From Macrostomum hystrix (lineage: Eukaryota > Platyhelminthes > Macrostomidae), in NCBI GenBank assembly GCA_950097015.1, contig CATNEN010000011.1:1720001-1784000 (forward strand): DNA of 64,000 nucleotides, in the 5' to 3' direction. This document shows, in pieces, positions 23,101-33,224 of the stretch. The notes under the pieces were generated by a model that did not search any database, was not told where the DNA came from, and was given only the letters and a program-made list of their open reading frames with translations. How positions within the stretch are numbered: position 1 is the stretch's first letter; each line of letters starts with the position of its first letter. A program made the position numbers and the translations under genes.

Positions 23101-25906
23101 CATGTTAGACAGGCTAATCGACATGTTAGACAGGCTAATCTACATGTTAGATAGGCTAATCGACATGATAGACAGGCTACCTACATGTTAGATAGGTTAG
23201 TCTACATGTTAGATAGGTTATTCTACATGCTAGATAGGTTAATCTACATGTTAGACAGGCAAATCTACATGTTAGACAGGCTAATCGACATGTTAGACAG
23301 GCTAATCTACATGTTAGATAGGCTAATCGACATGTTAGATAGGCTAATCTACATGTTAGATAGGCTAATCGACATGATAGACAGGCTAATCTACATGTTA
23401 GACAGGCTAATCTACATGTTAGATAGGCTAATCGACATGTTAGACAGGCTAATCTACATGTTAGATAGGCTAATCGACATGATAGACAGGCTAATCTACA
23501 TGTTAGATAGGCTAATCGACATGATAGACAGGCTAATCTACATGTTAGACAGGCTAATCTACATGTTAGACAGGCTAATCTACATGTTAGACAGGCTAAT
23601 CTACATTTGAGACAGTTTTTATTTGTTCTTGTTATCTATTTTTATAATTAAAAGCCAGATTCAATTTATCATTAAAAATACGTCTATAGGCGTTGCTGTG
23701 ATATCTAACGTGTTCTCATTGGTTGCCATGGCAACAATGCGAGCCTGCGGTGGCGCCGCAGTCGGCGGGATCGGGCACAGCCGGTTCCAGCAACGCCACC
23801 AAGCTCTGCTGCTTGGCCTAGTCTGGGGCGGCTCCGCCTTGCTGGCCTCGCCAAACTTGCTGGTCCGCGGTGTGGCGACTCTTCGACTGCCAAACTTTTC
23901 CGACTATCAGCGAGGCAACGACACGTTTCGTCTAGTGCGCCAAGTCAAACCGGTGCCCGGATTGGCGACAGTCGACGCCGCTGATTGCGGCCCGATGTGC
24001 GTCCACCTGTGCGACGAGTCTTGGCGCGACCACACCTGGGCTCGCGGCCTGTACACAGTCCTGCTGATGCTGCTGGTGTTCTGCGCGCCATTCGTCATCA
24101 TCTGCGCCAGCTACTGCTTCATCACCGCCAAGATTGCGGCCCTGGCTAGGCTAGTGCAGGCTGACGAAATCGGTCTACAGGAGGCAACAGCCAGGTGAGC
24201 CAGAGCCAATCTAAAGTGCAAGCTTCTCTACTTTTCCGGCCTGCTTGCGGTTCAAAGACTACTATAGGAGCGGAAGGACGGGAGGCTACATTTCTTAGAA
24301 AATGTTTAGGAGGCTGGTTTTCGCTTAAAAATTGCACATTCGAGGCGAATCAATGCTCGTCAGTTCTTATTGATTTCCTAATTAATCGATTTCATCGATT
24401 CATTATAAGGAATCGATTCATCGATTCGATTTCTGTCAAGCCTTATTTGTGCTCAAGTTAAAATAAAGGAAGAGCTTTGCATCTGCTTTAAATAAAAACA
24501 ATACTCATTTAAATACGAAAAGTCAAGCCCTAATTGCAGGAGGGCTGCAGGCAATGTCACATTATTTTGAGACACTAGACCCGCAGCCAGCAAGGAGGCA
24601 GTTCTGCCCAGTTCGCTGACTTCTGAGCACACACGCACGCAGGTGTGTACATCTGCCCTGACCTTCTCATCGCAAGGCAATGCACACTCCCACTGTGTCT
24701 AGGAGGATAGCCCTTTAAGGGTGCGAATCGCAAGACAATCCCCTTTGGCCTCTCAGCGGCTGCGGCTCAAAAGGAATGTGGCCTCGCCGCGGAATCGAGC
24801 TTAGGGACCTTGGTGCGAGAGGCAAACGCGTTAACCGCTCAGCCACTCAACCCCCTTGTGTAACTCCCCAAGAAACGTTCTCGTATAGTTTCCCGTCCTT
24901 CTACTCCTAGTGTTCTTTACTGCGGTTTGCCTAGTATTAATTCAAAATTACTTCCCGAGAAAGGACCGCTGAACAGCTTCTGGTGTGCGATGAAGCAGAA
25001 ATAGATAGGGTGGACTTTTTGCCAATATTGACAACGAAAGATTATTCACATGATAGGCTCTCGCGGCGAACCCAAACCACCTTCAGACACTCCACAAGCC
25101 TGCATGCATCGGCGGACGGGTTGCGGTTTCGCCATCAGCAGCTCGTTCAGCCGCAGTCGCTGCTCCATCCAGCCCGATGCCTGATGTCTACCAGCAGGCC
25201 GTCCAGCGCGCCAACCTCGCCAATCAAAGCGGCCGAACAGCCGATGATCTCAACAGCGGAGGCAACAGTTCAAACAGGCTCCGGACTCTACCGCAACATC
25301 CATAGTCAGGACCAAAGTGGCGCCGCGACAGCCACCAATCCCTGCGTGTCCTCGCTGACTGACCAGATTCACGCCAGCGAGTCGCACAGCAGCGTTCCGT
25401 CGCAGCACCCGGCTAACTCGGCGGCCCACGCGTCAACCAGGCGAGCCATTCAGACGCTGGTGCTGCTGATTGTCTGCTTCCTGGTCTGCTGGCTGCCGGT
25501 GAACATCGCCGGCGTCTGGATCGACTTCTCTGGCGCCAAGCTGGACACGGGGCTCTACGGCAAAGTCTATCCCGTGGCCATGCTGCTCGGACACCTGAAC
25601 AGCGCCGTGTCTCCCGTCTGCTACTGGTGCCTGAATCACAGCTTCCGTCGACACCTAGCCAGACTGTTGGCCAGCCTCTGTCGCTGTGGGCGCAGAAGGC
25701 GTACACGACGACAGGAGCCGCCGCCAGCCGTGACGCTGCAGCAGGACGAGGTTCCTCCAGTTGAGGCAGGTGACAACGTCGCAATGCGTTCCGCGAAGCC
25801 AGCATCACAGCTGATGCCGAATAAACGGTTGAATATTGACGCCAAGGAAGCGGACAGCAAGGCCTCCAGAGCTATGATGCGCAAGCTGCGACTTGTAGGG
25901 CTTTGA
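20195..25906 (+). CDS. Rhodopsin-class GPCR, atypical motifs
   Basis: Four coding exons: 20195-20198 (ATGG), 20859-21176, 23690-24194 and 25087-25906; total 1647 nt, 548 residues, in frame throughout. The start codon sits in a 4-nt coding stretch before GTAAGT and yields MDEVPIDFANQQQ. TM1 is about 26-54 (VNG), TM2 about 62-86, the disulfide Cys of GGCKL starts TM3, TM4 has the VWGG tryptophan, TM5 has APFV, TM6 has the canonical CWLP and TM7 ends NSAVSPVCY. The third intracellular loop, about 130 residues, is Ser/Thr-rich. Three hallmarks are altered: D2.50 is Asn (LAASNLL), DRY is MRA, and NPxxY is SPVCY. ECL1 has the usual TW and ECL2 has cysteines to pair. Probably a plasma-membrane peptide-type receptor; the ligand is unknown. 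Exon 4's acceptor (CCTTCAG at 25086) is the least certain border. Confidence 0.88.
20335..20830. repeat. 19-bp repeat in GPCR intron 1, about 25 units
   Basis: Degenerate 19-bp units built on CTGTTAGACACTGTTACAT, with alternates ending GATCAAC or AACCTAC. It fills most of the 660-bp intron 1 and stops about 30 bp before the exon 2 acceptor. The TGTTAGACA core also occurs in the intron 2 array. Confidence 0.9.
21305..23606. repeat. 21-bp minisatellite in GPCR intron 2, about 110 units
   Basis: Tandem 21-bp units with the core AATCTACATGTTAGACAGG and variants ATGATAGACAGG and TAATCGACATG. A 419-bp higher-order repeat is clear: the pattern from 22766 recurs from 23185, each starting after a 20-bp unit (CTACCTACATG) that shifts the frame. 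The plus-strand open frames of 7-residue repeats are by-products, since the array lies between two GPCR exons that splice in phase. Confidence 0.96.
24530..24870 (-). repeat. tRNA-derived SINE, family 1, near full length
   Basis: On the minus strand the 5' end is tRNA-like: A box TGGCTGAGCGG at about 24845-24835 and B box GCTCGATTCC at 24800-24791. A body follows that ends in the AGGAGGGCTGCAGGCAATG part (read on plus). It lies in GPCR intron 3. At least six other partial copies are in this window (19410, 26065, 26337, 29379, 35464, 46725). Confidence 0.75.
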
Positions 25907-27661
25907 CACTTCTGACTCTTGAATCCTCAATTCAAGAATCCTCAATTGAATTACCGAAACTCAGCACAATGAAATTTAATGAAATTCAGCTTTAAATACT
26001 GATTGAAAATTATTACAAAAATAAATATTACAATATACGCCAGAGTTAAAGTGAAGCGTCAAAAGCATTGTTGACAGTGGACCCGCAGCCAGCAAGGAGG
26101 CAATTCTGCCCATCTACTGACTCTTGAGCACTCATTCACACAGGTATGTACATCTGTCCTAATTATGTACATTTGCTTGTCTAAGAGGCAAACGCATAGA
26201 TCGATCTGCCACTCGGGGGGATAAGCTTTATATTTAAGGATCAAGACGTGCTCAAATGATTTTATAGCAAATATACTAAGTAGCATTTTGACCGACTCGC
26301 TGCCAAAAGCTGGTGCCCAACGTGAAAGACGACCTGTGCGCCCTTGGGGTCCAACTTCCAATGCTCAATGAGAGTGTAACACTGCCTGACGATGAGAAAG
26401 TCAAGGCAGATGTACACACTCTGTGTGCGTGTGTGCTCAGGAATCAATGTTCAAATATCTAACCATTGTGATACAGACTGATGCAAATGAGCTATATAAC
26501 CTAAGTTACCCTTGGATATTGTGAATCGATAGCCGATATCTTCGCATTATGTCAAGTTTATCCACTCCCAAGAGAGCAAGGAAATAATTGAATACTTCTG
26601 TGAGTCAACAATCGTTCTATATCGCCTAAACTTAGAGCTAGTCTTGCTCCCTTCAGTTGATCCACTGCATCAGAAATGTCCTAGGCTCATGCATGCGAGC
26701 TTAGAAACTAAATTGCACGTAGTTGCATACCCCCGACTTGACATTTTATATTTATTTATACTATTGGAGACCTCAAGTGTAGGTAATGCAATGCCTCGGA
26801 ATACGCCAGATTGTGTCTTAACGGTTCAAGAAGGGAAGAAGTCCCGAGGTTCCGGGAGGTACTTGATGAAGTAGCGCGCTCTGAGGCACATTAGATATAA
26901 TGAGACAGAGGCTTGAGTAGGAAGATGAGGGTCAGAGAATCGGGGGGCGGGGGACAGTAGAGTCAAGTAGGTAAAAAGGGCCAAAGAAATGTATGGTCCG
27001 TGTGCATGCAGTCAGGTAAAAATTTAATGGCTCATCTGATCTGACCCTCCGCTGGCGTCAGTGTGACCACGCTTGGAGAGGACGTCACTGAGACGGGGGC
27101 GGAATAAACAAGGAGCAGTCACAGAGCAGCATCTCTAGGCCCAGATAGTCGCACAGATTGCCTCTCAGACGGCTGGATGATGGTTGGTCGCCGCGTGGCA
27201 TCGGAGTCCATTCAGTGTGCTTCACTGAGCTGCAGGAAACAGTTCTGGGCGGCCGGGTGAGTCCTGGAAGGCTGGGTAACTGGGCACAATAAAGAGACGG
27301 GGCGACTGTAGGTTCAGGTTTCAGATTTTCAGATTCATTTGACTCAGAAGCCAAGCACAGATTAAATTTATGAAGAGCGTCTTCAATAATAGAAAAAACA
27401 TTCAGAAAGGTACGATTTAATACGTTAAGCACTGCCTGTGTCACAGAAATCAACGAAGGAGTTGTCGCATTGAGTCCAATTGTCACCTATAGCTTCTCAT
27501 AGGCGATATTTTCCAGCTGGCTACAACTAGAAACTAGAGACCAACTGACTGACAGCCACTCGCGCTTCACAAGCTAACGCTAAGGAAACGATCCACACCA
27601 CAGACAAGCGAAGCCAGAAAAGCTTAGACGGTTTTGAGCAAGTTATAAGCCAGCTCAAGCC
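25907..27661. other. Intergenic with two SINE fragments
   Basis: Starts with the GPCR 3' UTR; an AATAAA at 26020-26025 is a likely polyadenylation signal. SINE family 1 fragments lie at about 26065-26220 (minus, internal deletion, retaining part of the tRNA-like head) and 26337-26450 (plus). No other gene is supported; the minus-strand frame at 27085-27486 has no recognisable product. Confidence 0.6.
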
Positions 27662-29294
27662 ATGGCAGTTGATCTTCTACTGGCGGACAGCGTGAATCTT
27701 CGGCAGCAGCTGGCCAGGGCGACATGCAGACTGGGAGCTCAGGAGCGCCAGTTGACTTGGCTGCGAGACAAGCTCACAGCTGTGCGCAGCCTGGCTGGCC
27801 AATTGGACTCACTGCTGCTCGGCTTTGCGGCAAAGCTGCACTTCAAAGAGCTGGCCCTAGCTGCTCAGGGCAGGCAGATTTGTATGGACGCCGCGGCCTT
27901 TCGGGACCTGGTGGCCGAGGTGGGCCTTCTTAAAGAGAAAATGCAACGCATGCACGACGTTCTAGAGGATCGCGAATGCATCCCGACTGCGACGACTACA
28001 GGCAGTCAACAGGAGAAAGTGTCTCACCAGGCTCAAGTATCAGCCCCAAGTGTGACAAACGGGGACCGGCATAGCCCCGTGGGACAAACGTCAAGTGGCG
28101 GCAGCGGCGGTAGCGGCTACAACAGACAGCTGCCCGGAGCGTCAAGTACTTTAGCTCCTCCTCCGAATACCCCAGACAGGTAACAATGCCCATGACTTTG
28201 TTGATGCTAGAGAGAATAATAAATTTAGAAAGGAACATCCAGCCCAGCTCAAGAAGATCAGTCAGTCCTTAGCCATTGCGTGGCCTTTCCAAAGACGCGC
28301 TATTACAAGCTCCCTTTCTGTTAAAGAGAAACTCCCTTGACGAGCTAGCGGTGGAATTATTAAATATTGCGGAAGACAGCTTTAACCTCAGCAGTTTTAT
28401 CTTATGAATCCACACCTCAGGGCTTTACAAGAGAACTCTCAACTGAGTTCGCCGTCTCACTTGAGTGCCAGCGCTACCCAGCAGCAGCAGCATCACCAGT
28501 TTCATCAGCAGCTGCGCAAGCAAATCAGCTGGGATCCGTCAACCACTTGGTCGAACGCCAGCGCGACTGCGCCTTCGGCAGCCGCCCTTGTCGATGCACG
28601 TAGCGGCGGGCAAGTCAGCCGAACCTCTCAGGGAGCCGTCAACGGTACCGAACACGACGAAGACGCCATTGACGCCGTTGATGACTTTGATGGAGCTGCC
28701 GGACATCGACGAAACCGTCGTCCAAACAACGGCTACGGTGAGGAAGATGACGATGTTGACGATGAAAACGACGCGGCCAGCACAGAGAGTTCGCAGTCGC
28801 TGCAGGATGGAATCTTGGCGTCGGCCTCCGCTGGCATGATCGGCTTGAAGACGCTGCAGTTGTTCAGCAGGCGCTCCGATACTTTGCAGGGCCCGCAGTC
28901 GCGGCGATGGTTCAACCGGCTGCGCTGCTGCAGCTTCCAGGAGTGCGCCATCGTGATTCACCTCATCTATCTGCACCTGATCGCTCTGGTTGCCATCGGC
29001 GGGGTGACTTGCCTGATTGTTGGCACCACCCTGAACAAGAAGGAATACCTGGTGGCCGGGACTGTACTGGTGATAGCCAGCTACGGCCTGTTTCTCAACC
29101 ACTGCTTCTATCGCAGCGCAACTGTCAGCAGCAGCCAGCAGTCCGGCACCCAGAAGGTCCGCATCCGCGACGCAGCCTCGTTGGACCTCGAGGCCAGCAC
29201 AAGCGAGACCATCAACATTGACTTGACTCGTCCGCCGACCCGAAGCATCCTGCAGGTTGACCTGGACTCCAGTCAGTTGAGTCGGGCCTATTGA
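27662..29294 (+). CDS. Unrecognised coiled-coil protein with two C-terminal membrane helices
   Basis: Two exons, 27662-28179 and 28421-29294, joined by a 241-bp intron; total 1392 nt, 463 residues. The acceptor at CACACCTCAG (28420) is the only nearby one that keeps frame with the donor GACAG|GTAACA. Residues about 1-110 are leucine-rich with heptad-like spacing (LLKEKMQRMHDVLED), suggesting a coiled coil. A long low-complexity stretch follows, with Gly/Ser runs, QQQQHH and an acidic EEDDDVDDEND region. Near the C-terminus are two hydrophobic helices, IVIHLIYLHLIALVAIGGV and LVAGTVLVIASYGLFL, separated by about 10 residues. I do not recognise the family. The arrangement suggests both ends are cytosolic, an inference. 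A possible polyadenylation signal is at 29733-29738. Confidence 0.75.
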
Positions 29295-30369
29295 CATTTA
29301 CTCGTTCAAGCTTTGCGAGAAGAAAAGCTCTGTTTTCTAATGTAACGCCAAATTCGACAAAATTAATGCTCATTCCTTACGCCCTCGAGGGTCCTGCAGA
29401 GAGCATAGACCGTACATGAGCAAGTCAGGGCAGGTGTGCACCCCTGAGTGAGTGTCTGCGCAAAATGTCACTTCTATCGATCTAGATTGGAATTTCACAG
29501 AATTTTGGGTTAGTCTTTATGCTTGGCTTACATTTAAAAAAAATTCCATATATTTATGTGTTACAAATATGCACACACTTCAGCACGTGTCTTCAGAATG
29601 ATCTACATTCACACAGACGAGTCCGACTGTCATTCACAAGCCTCACAACAAATCACATCGATCGTATCTACTCGTTAAATGCAAATGCATGCATGAAATC
29701 TTTTTTTATTCCACTGTAAAAAATACCCGAGCAATAAACATTTTCTGCTGTTTAGGCAAATGATGCCTGACTTACCAGTAAAACAAAAGCTACCAATACT
29801 TTGTTTATCACACACTCGGTACTATATTCGTTACTACGAGTATATATATGCTCTATATTTGGTTTAGCTAACGTTACGTTCCGGTTTTGAAGTTCGATAA
29901 AAAATTAAATTTAATTAAATTTAAACAAAAATGTTGCCGATTTGCTTTTGTTAAACAATACTCTTTATCGTAACTATATTCATCGCATATGTAAATTGCA
30001 TACTAAAATTATTGCCAAAAACTGCAGGCCACAGTTTCAGAGTCGTTTGCGTAATAATAATTTAAAACAAAAAATTTATAATTTCTTTATAACTTCTATT
30101 TCAGTTTCAAAACCAAAGAAGTGAGAGGACGCATTGATTTTTTACTAAACGACGTGAATTAAAAAAATGTTTAGCTCCAACAATGTCGATGACAAAACTC
30201 ATCGAAAAAACTAACCAGCAAAAGGTGTCGTGTTTTTTAGAGTTTTAAGAATAGTTCTGTTTTCAGCCCCCAAATTGAAACTATTGACAAAATTAAAACA
30301 AATGTTTTGGGTAAATTAAGAGAGAAGCTAATAATAAATAAATCAAGGACTTCTATATAATAGCATCTA
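29295..30369. other. Intergenic, AT-rich, with one SINE fragment
   Basis: Contains a short SINE family 1 fragment at about 29379-29460 (plus) and AT-rich sequence up to the transposon. No gene supported. Confidence 0.55.
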
Positions 30370-30827
30370 TATAAAATCCGATTTCGTCGTTATTGGACGT
30401 TTAATGGGCGCATTCTGAGCCATGAATCTATCGTCTATGGAAATGCGAAGTCTTGAACCAGTGTGCCATATAATGGTCCCGAAAACGGGGCCCATTAAAC
30501 CATATAATGGGCGCCAAACCAAATCGAATTTCATATAAAATAGTGGCTGCTCAATTTGCAGTCTATGGTTAAAAAGTCCTCGGCCACGCTCAATAGTCAT
30601 TTAGAGTGTAGCGTGAAAAATGGTCAACACACACGCAAGCTTATTTATTTCAAGGACTTCTATGTATATTATATTACCCTCTAATTTTATGTTCTATGGA
30701 AAAGAAAGTCCGAGGATGCATTTATCAGGCCGAGGCGAAGCCGAGGCCTGAGAATAGCGTCCGAGGACTTTCTACCATAGAACACAAAATTAGAGGGTAA
30801 TATGTTATTTAGCCTATGTACAACATC
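30370..30827 (+). repeat. Left terminal inverted repeat of the transposon
   Basis: About 458 bp, matching the reverse complement of 32763-33224 along its full length. It contains GCCGAGGCGAAGCCGAGGCC and motifs AAAGTCC/GGACTTT in both orientations. Just inside it, 30828-30965 looks like a further diverged partial repeat (ATAATAGATGCTATTAT against ATAATAGCATCTAT at the outer flank). Confidence 0.9.
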
Positions 30828-31063
30828 GGCCACGCTCAATAGTCCTCGGCTCGCTTCGCTCGCCTCGGACCATTAAACGCAGCCTCAGACTTTCTAACCA
30901 CAGAATGCCAATTAAGCAGCCACTATCATATAAATAATCTATATAATAGATGCTATTATTTAACCTACTACAACTATTTAATGTATCGTTTAACGAGGTT
31001 TTTTCTTTTTTATAGAATAACCAACTGTCTATGGTAAACACTTTATTTTACGAGGCTCTAAAC

Positions 31064-31098
31064 CGTTTCTCAGTCCTCGTTTTGAGGCCTGAGAAACG
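31064..31098. other. Hairpin downstream of the recombinase gene
   Basis: CGTTTCTCAG at 31064-31073 is complementary to CTGAGAAACG at 31089-31098, with a second inner stem CCTC/GAGG around TTTT. It lies about 120 bp beyond the recombinase stop codon, inside the transposon. It could act in 3'-end formation or as a recombinase site; the function is not known. Confidence 0.45.
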
Positions 31099-31218
31099 AT
31101 TTGAGGACTTAAAGCGCCAGGAAATAGGATGAACACAAAAAAAGAATTCGCGAAACGCGAAAACAAGAACAGCAGATGACCGAAAGTTCACGTTATTGAA
31201 GGAAAAAAAAGTAGATTG

Positions 31219-32646
31219 TCACTCCCATGTGATGGTTACACAGTTCTCCTCTCCGTTCGCCACAATCTTCATCTTCTTCGCAGGACGATGGTCTTCAGTT
31301 GCAAATAAGGCAGTAATGCTCCCTGTGGCAGTAGCAGCAGATGGGGCCGTAGCATGGGTTGGTAGATTGGTCAGTGTGGTAGTGGTACCCCCTGCATGGC
31401 CTGCGTGCAACGCGTCTGAGATGCGCAGATGGTCAGTACTGTCAAGACGAATATATCGCTCTATAGCACTGCTTGAATGACCCGTGACCCTAGCAATATC
31501 AGCCCGTTCGAAACCAGCCTTTCGTAATTCAGTTGCGCAGGTCTTCCTTAATGATTGATTCGTAAAACGCATGCCATTGCCATTGCCAGTACTAGTTAGC
31601 TCCTTAACAATGTTGTCAAGAGTGTGACGGCCAAGAGGTACGTTCTGATACCATTTTCCGGCAGCAATGCTTGTCTCATTGCGATAGTAGCTCAGGAACA
31701 AGCTGCTAACATGGCAGTTCTCCGGGCGCTTCTCATTGTACTTCAAGTAAATACAAACAAGACAGCGCTCGTGTCCAGGTGTATGAAACGCACGCATTTC
31801 ACGAGGAGGAGTAGGTTTGGCCTTCAAGCCACGATTGTTGGTTTTTTTAGCTCTCTGCTCTGTGAAGAGTAAACATTCTCCAACAGTAGTACTGCTCACA
31901 GTGATGTCCTTGTCATGTTGTAACGCATGTAACTCTGTTCCTCCACGTAGAGCAAAGGTCTTGCCGATGTAATAGATGACGGTAAACAGCAGCAGCCGAG
32001 GATTAGATGTACCAAGATCTCCGCGCTCCCAGAGTGCCAGCTCAAAATCGTGAGGTATAGGCTCACTTGCTCGTTGCCCTGGAATATTACCTTCGCGAAC
32101 GGTTTCCTTCATCGCAGCGTCGAGAGTCGCTCTGGCGTCCGAAAATTGTGGATCTTTCCAGAACGAAAAGTCCTTCTTTAGAGTAAACGTGACATAGTGC
32201 TGCAGCATGGCAAAAATTTCCTTCAGACTTGTCGCATTATACTTGCCACAGTCCTGTTTGCGCACCTCGAAGAAAAATCGCCTCAGAAGATAGTTCCAAT
32301 CGCCTCGACTCCATTCTTCGATCTGTTTGGAGACAAGAAGTCCTTTGGCATCGCCATGCAGAATTGCGCTTTGGCGCTCATTTCGCCACTCGTTGAAAAT
32401 ATTAACGGCCCATTGTTCTTTGCGACGCGTATTGCTCTGAATAGCGGCGGCCAGCTTCGCTTCAATATCAGCTTCATCTAGCTTAACGAATCGCGTTGAG
32501 GATGTAGATGTAGAAGCCGTTTCAGCCCTAATAATAACAGGCCCAATCGAATCTGTTGGTTCTGATGCCCCAGTTGTTGTTCTATTAGCTGGTTCGAACA
32601 ACTCATCTAACCAGTCCAACGCTCCAGGTTGACCCAACGGATCCAT
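31219..32646 (-). CDS. Tyrosine recombinase, Crypton/DUF3504-like
   Basis: Intronless, 475 residues, starting at the ATG 117 bp inside the right inverted repeat. It should cut and rejoin transposon DNA through a covalent 3'-phosphotyrosine. Residues about 55-220 form an N-terminal helical, DNA-binding-like region. The catalytic domain shows R234 in FALRGGTEL (the typical first arginine box), R367 in NQSLRKT, H390 in VTGHSSS and Y398 in ERYIR, in the right order and spacing. The usual HxxR box reads QSLR, so the histidine is Gln364. The C-terminus is low-complexity Thr/Ala-rich, ending with a basic KKMK patch. The relic at 18605-19141 is a relative. Family assignment rests on motifs alone. Confidence 0.85.
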   Translation of the reverse strand: MDPLGQPGALDWLDELFEPANRTTTGASEPTDSIGPVIIRAETASTSTSSTRFVKLDEADIEAKLAAAIQSNTRRKEQWAVNIFNEWRNERQSAILHGDAKGLLVSKQIEEWSRGDWNYLLRRFFFEVRKQDCGKYNATSLKEIFAMLQHYVTFTLKKDFSFWKDPQFSDARATLDAAMKETVREGNIPGQRASEPIPHDFELALWERGDLGTSNPRLLLFTVIYYIGKTFALRGGTELHALQHDKDITVSSTTVGECLLFTEQRAKKTNNRGLKAKPTPPREMRAFHTPGHERCLVCIYLKYNEKRPENCHVSSLFLSYYRNETSIAAGKWYQNVPLGRHTLDNIVKELTSTGNGNGMRFTNQSLRKTCATELRKAGFERADIARVTGHSSSAIERYIRLDSTDHLRISDALHAGHAGGTTTTLTNLPTHATAPSAATATGSITALFATEDHRPAKKMKIVANGEENCVTITWE

Positions 32647-32762
32647 GTCACTGACGGATTACTGACACTGAATGAAAAACTATTTCAAAAAGCTTTCTTT
32701 CACGAGGCACAAGTCTATACATAAAAGGCATACTTCGTATTATAGTGTTTTAATATATAGGT

Positions 32763-33224
32763 GATGTTGTACATAGGCTAAATAACATATTACCCTCTAA
32801 TTTTGTGTTCTATGGTAGAAAGTCCTCGGACGCTATTCTCAGGCCTCGGCTTCGCCTCGGCCTGATAAATGCATCCTCGGACTTTCTTTTCCATAGAACA
32901 TAAAATTAGAGGGTAATATAATATACATAGAAGTCCTTGAAATAAATAAGCTTGCGTGTGTGTTGACCATTTTTCACGCTACACTCTAAATGACTATTGA
33001 GCGTGGCCGAGGACTTTTTAACCATAGACTGCAAATTGAGCAGCCACTATTTTATATGAAATTCGACTTGGTTTGGCGCCCATTATATGGTTTAATGGGC
33101 CCCGTTTTCGGGACCATTACATGGCACACTGGTTCAAGACTTCGCATTTCCAACCATAGACGATAGATTCATGGCTCAGAATGCGCCCATTAAACGTCCA
33201 TTAACGACGGAATCGGATTTTATA
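32763..33224 (-). repeat. Right terminal inverted repeat of the transposon
   Basis: About 462 bp, the reverse complement of the left arm with few differences. The recombinase promoter presumably lies here or in the 116 bp between this repeat and the ATG. Confidence 0.9.

Larger units (their letters stand above)
30370..33224. mobile_element. Tyrosine-recombinase transposon with long terminal inverted repeats
   Basis: A 2.85-kb element bounded by inverted repeats at 30370-30827 and 32763-33224. The outermost shared sequence is TATAAAATCCGATT. The two arms are nearly identical; differences include single bases and a 4-bp indel (CTATGGAAATG against CTATGGTTGGAAATG). Between them lies one complete minus-strand recombinase gene. 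No target-site duplication is apparent: the flanks are AT-rich and do not match beyond a base or two. Near-identity of the arms and the unbroken gene argue for recent activity. Crypton-type elements are known for lacking terminal inverted repeats, so this structure is unusual. Confidence 0.8.

Noticed and set aside
21258-23610. Chain of open frames made of LIYMLDR repeats
   Set aside because: Lies in GPCR intron 2; the flanking exons splice in phase over it, and the frames break at the 20-bp unit.
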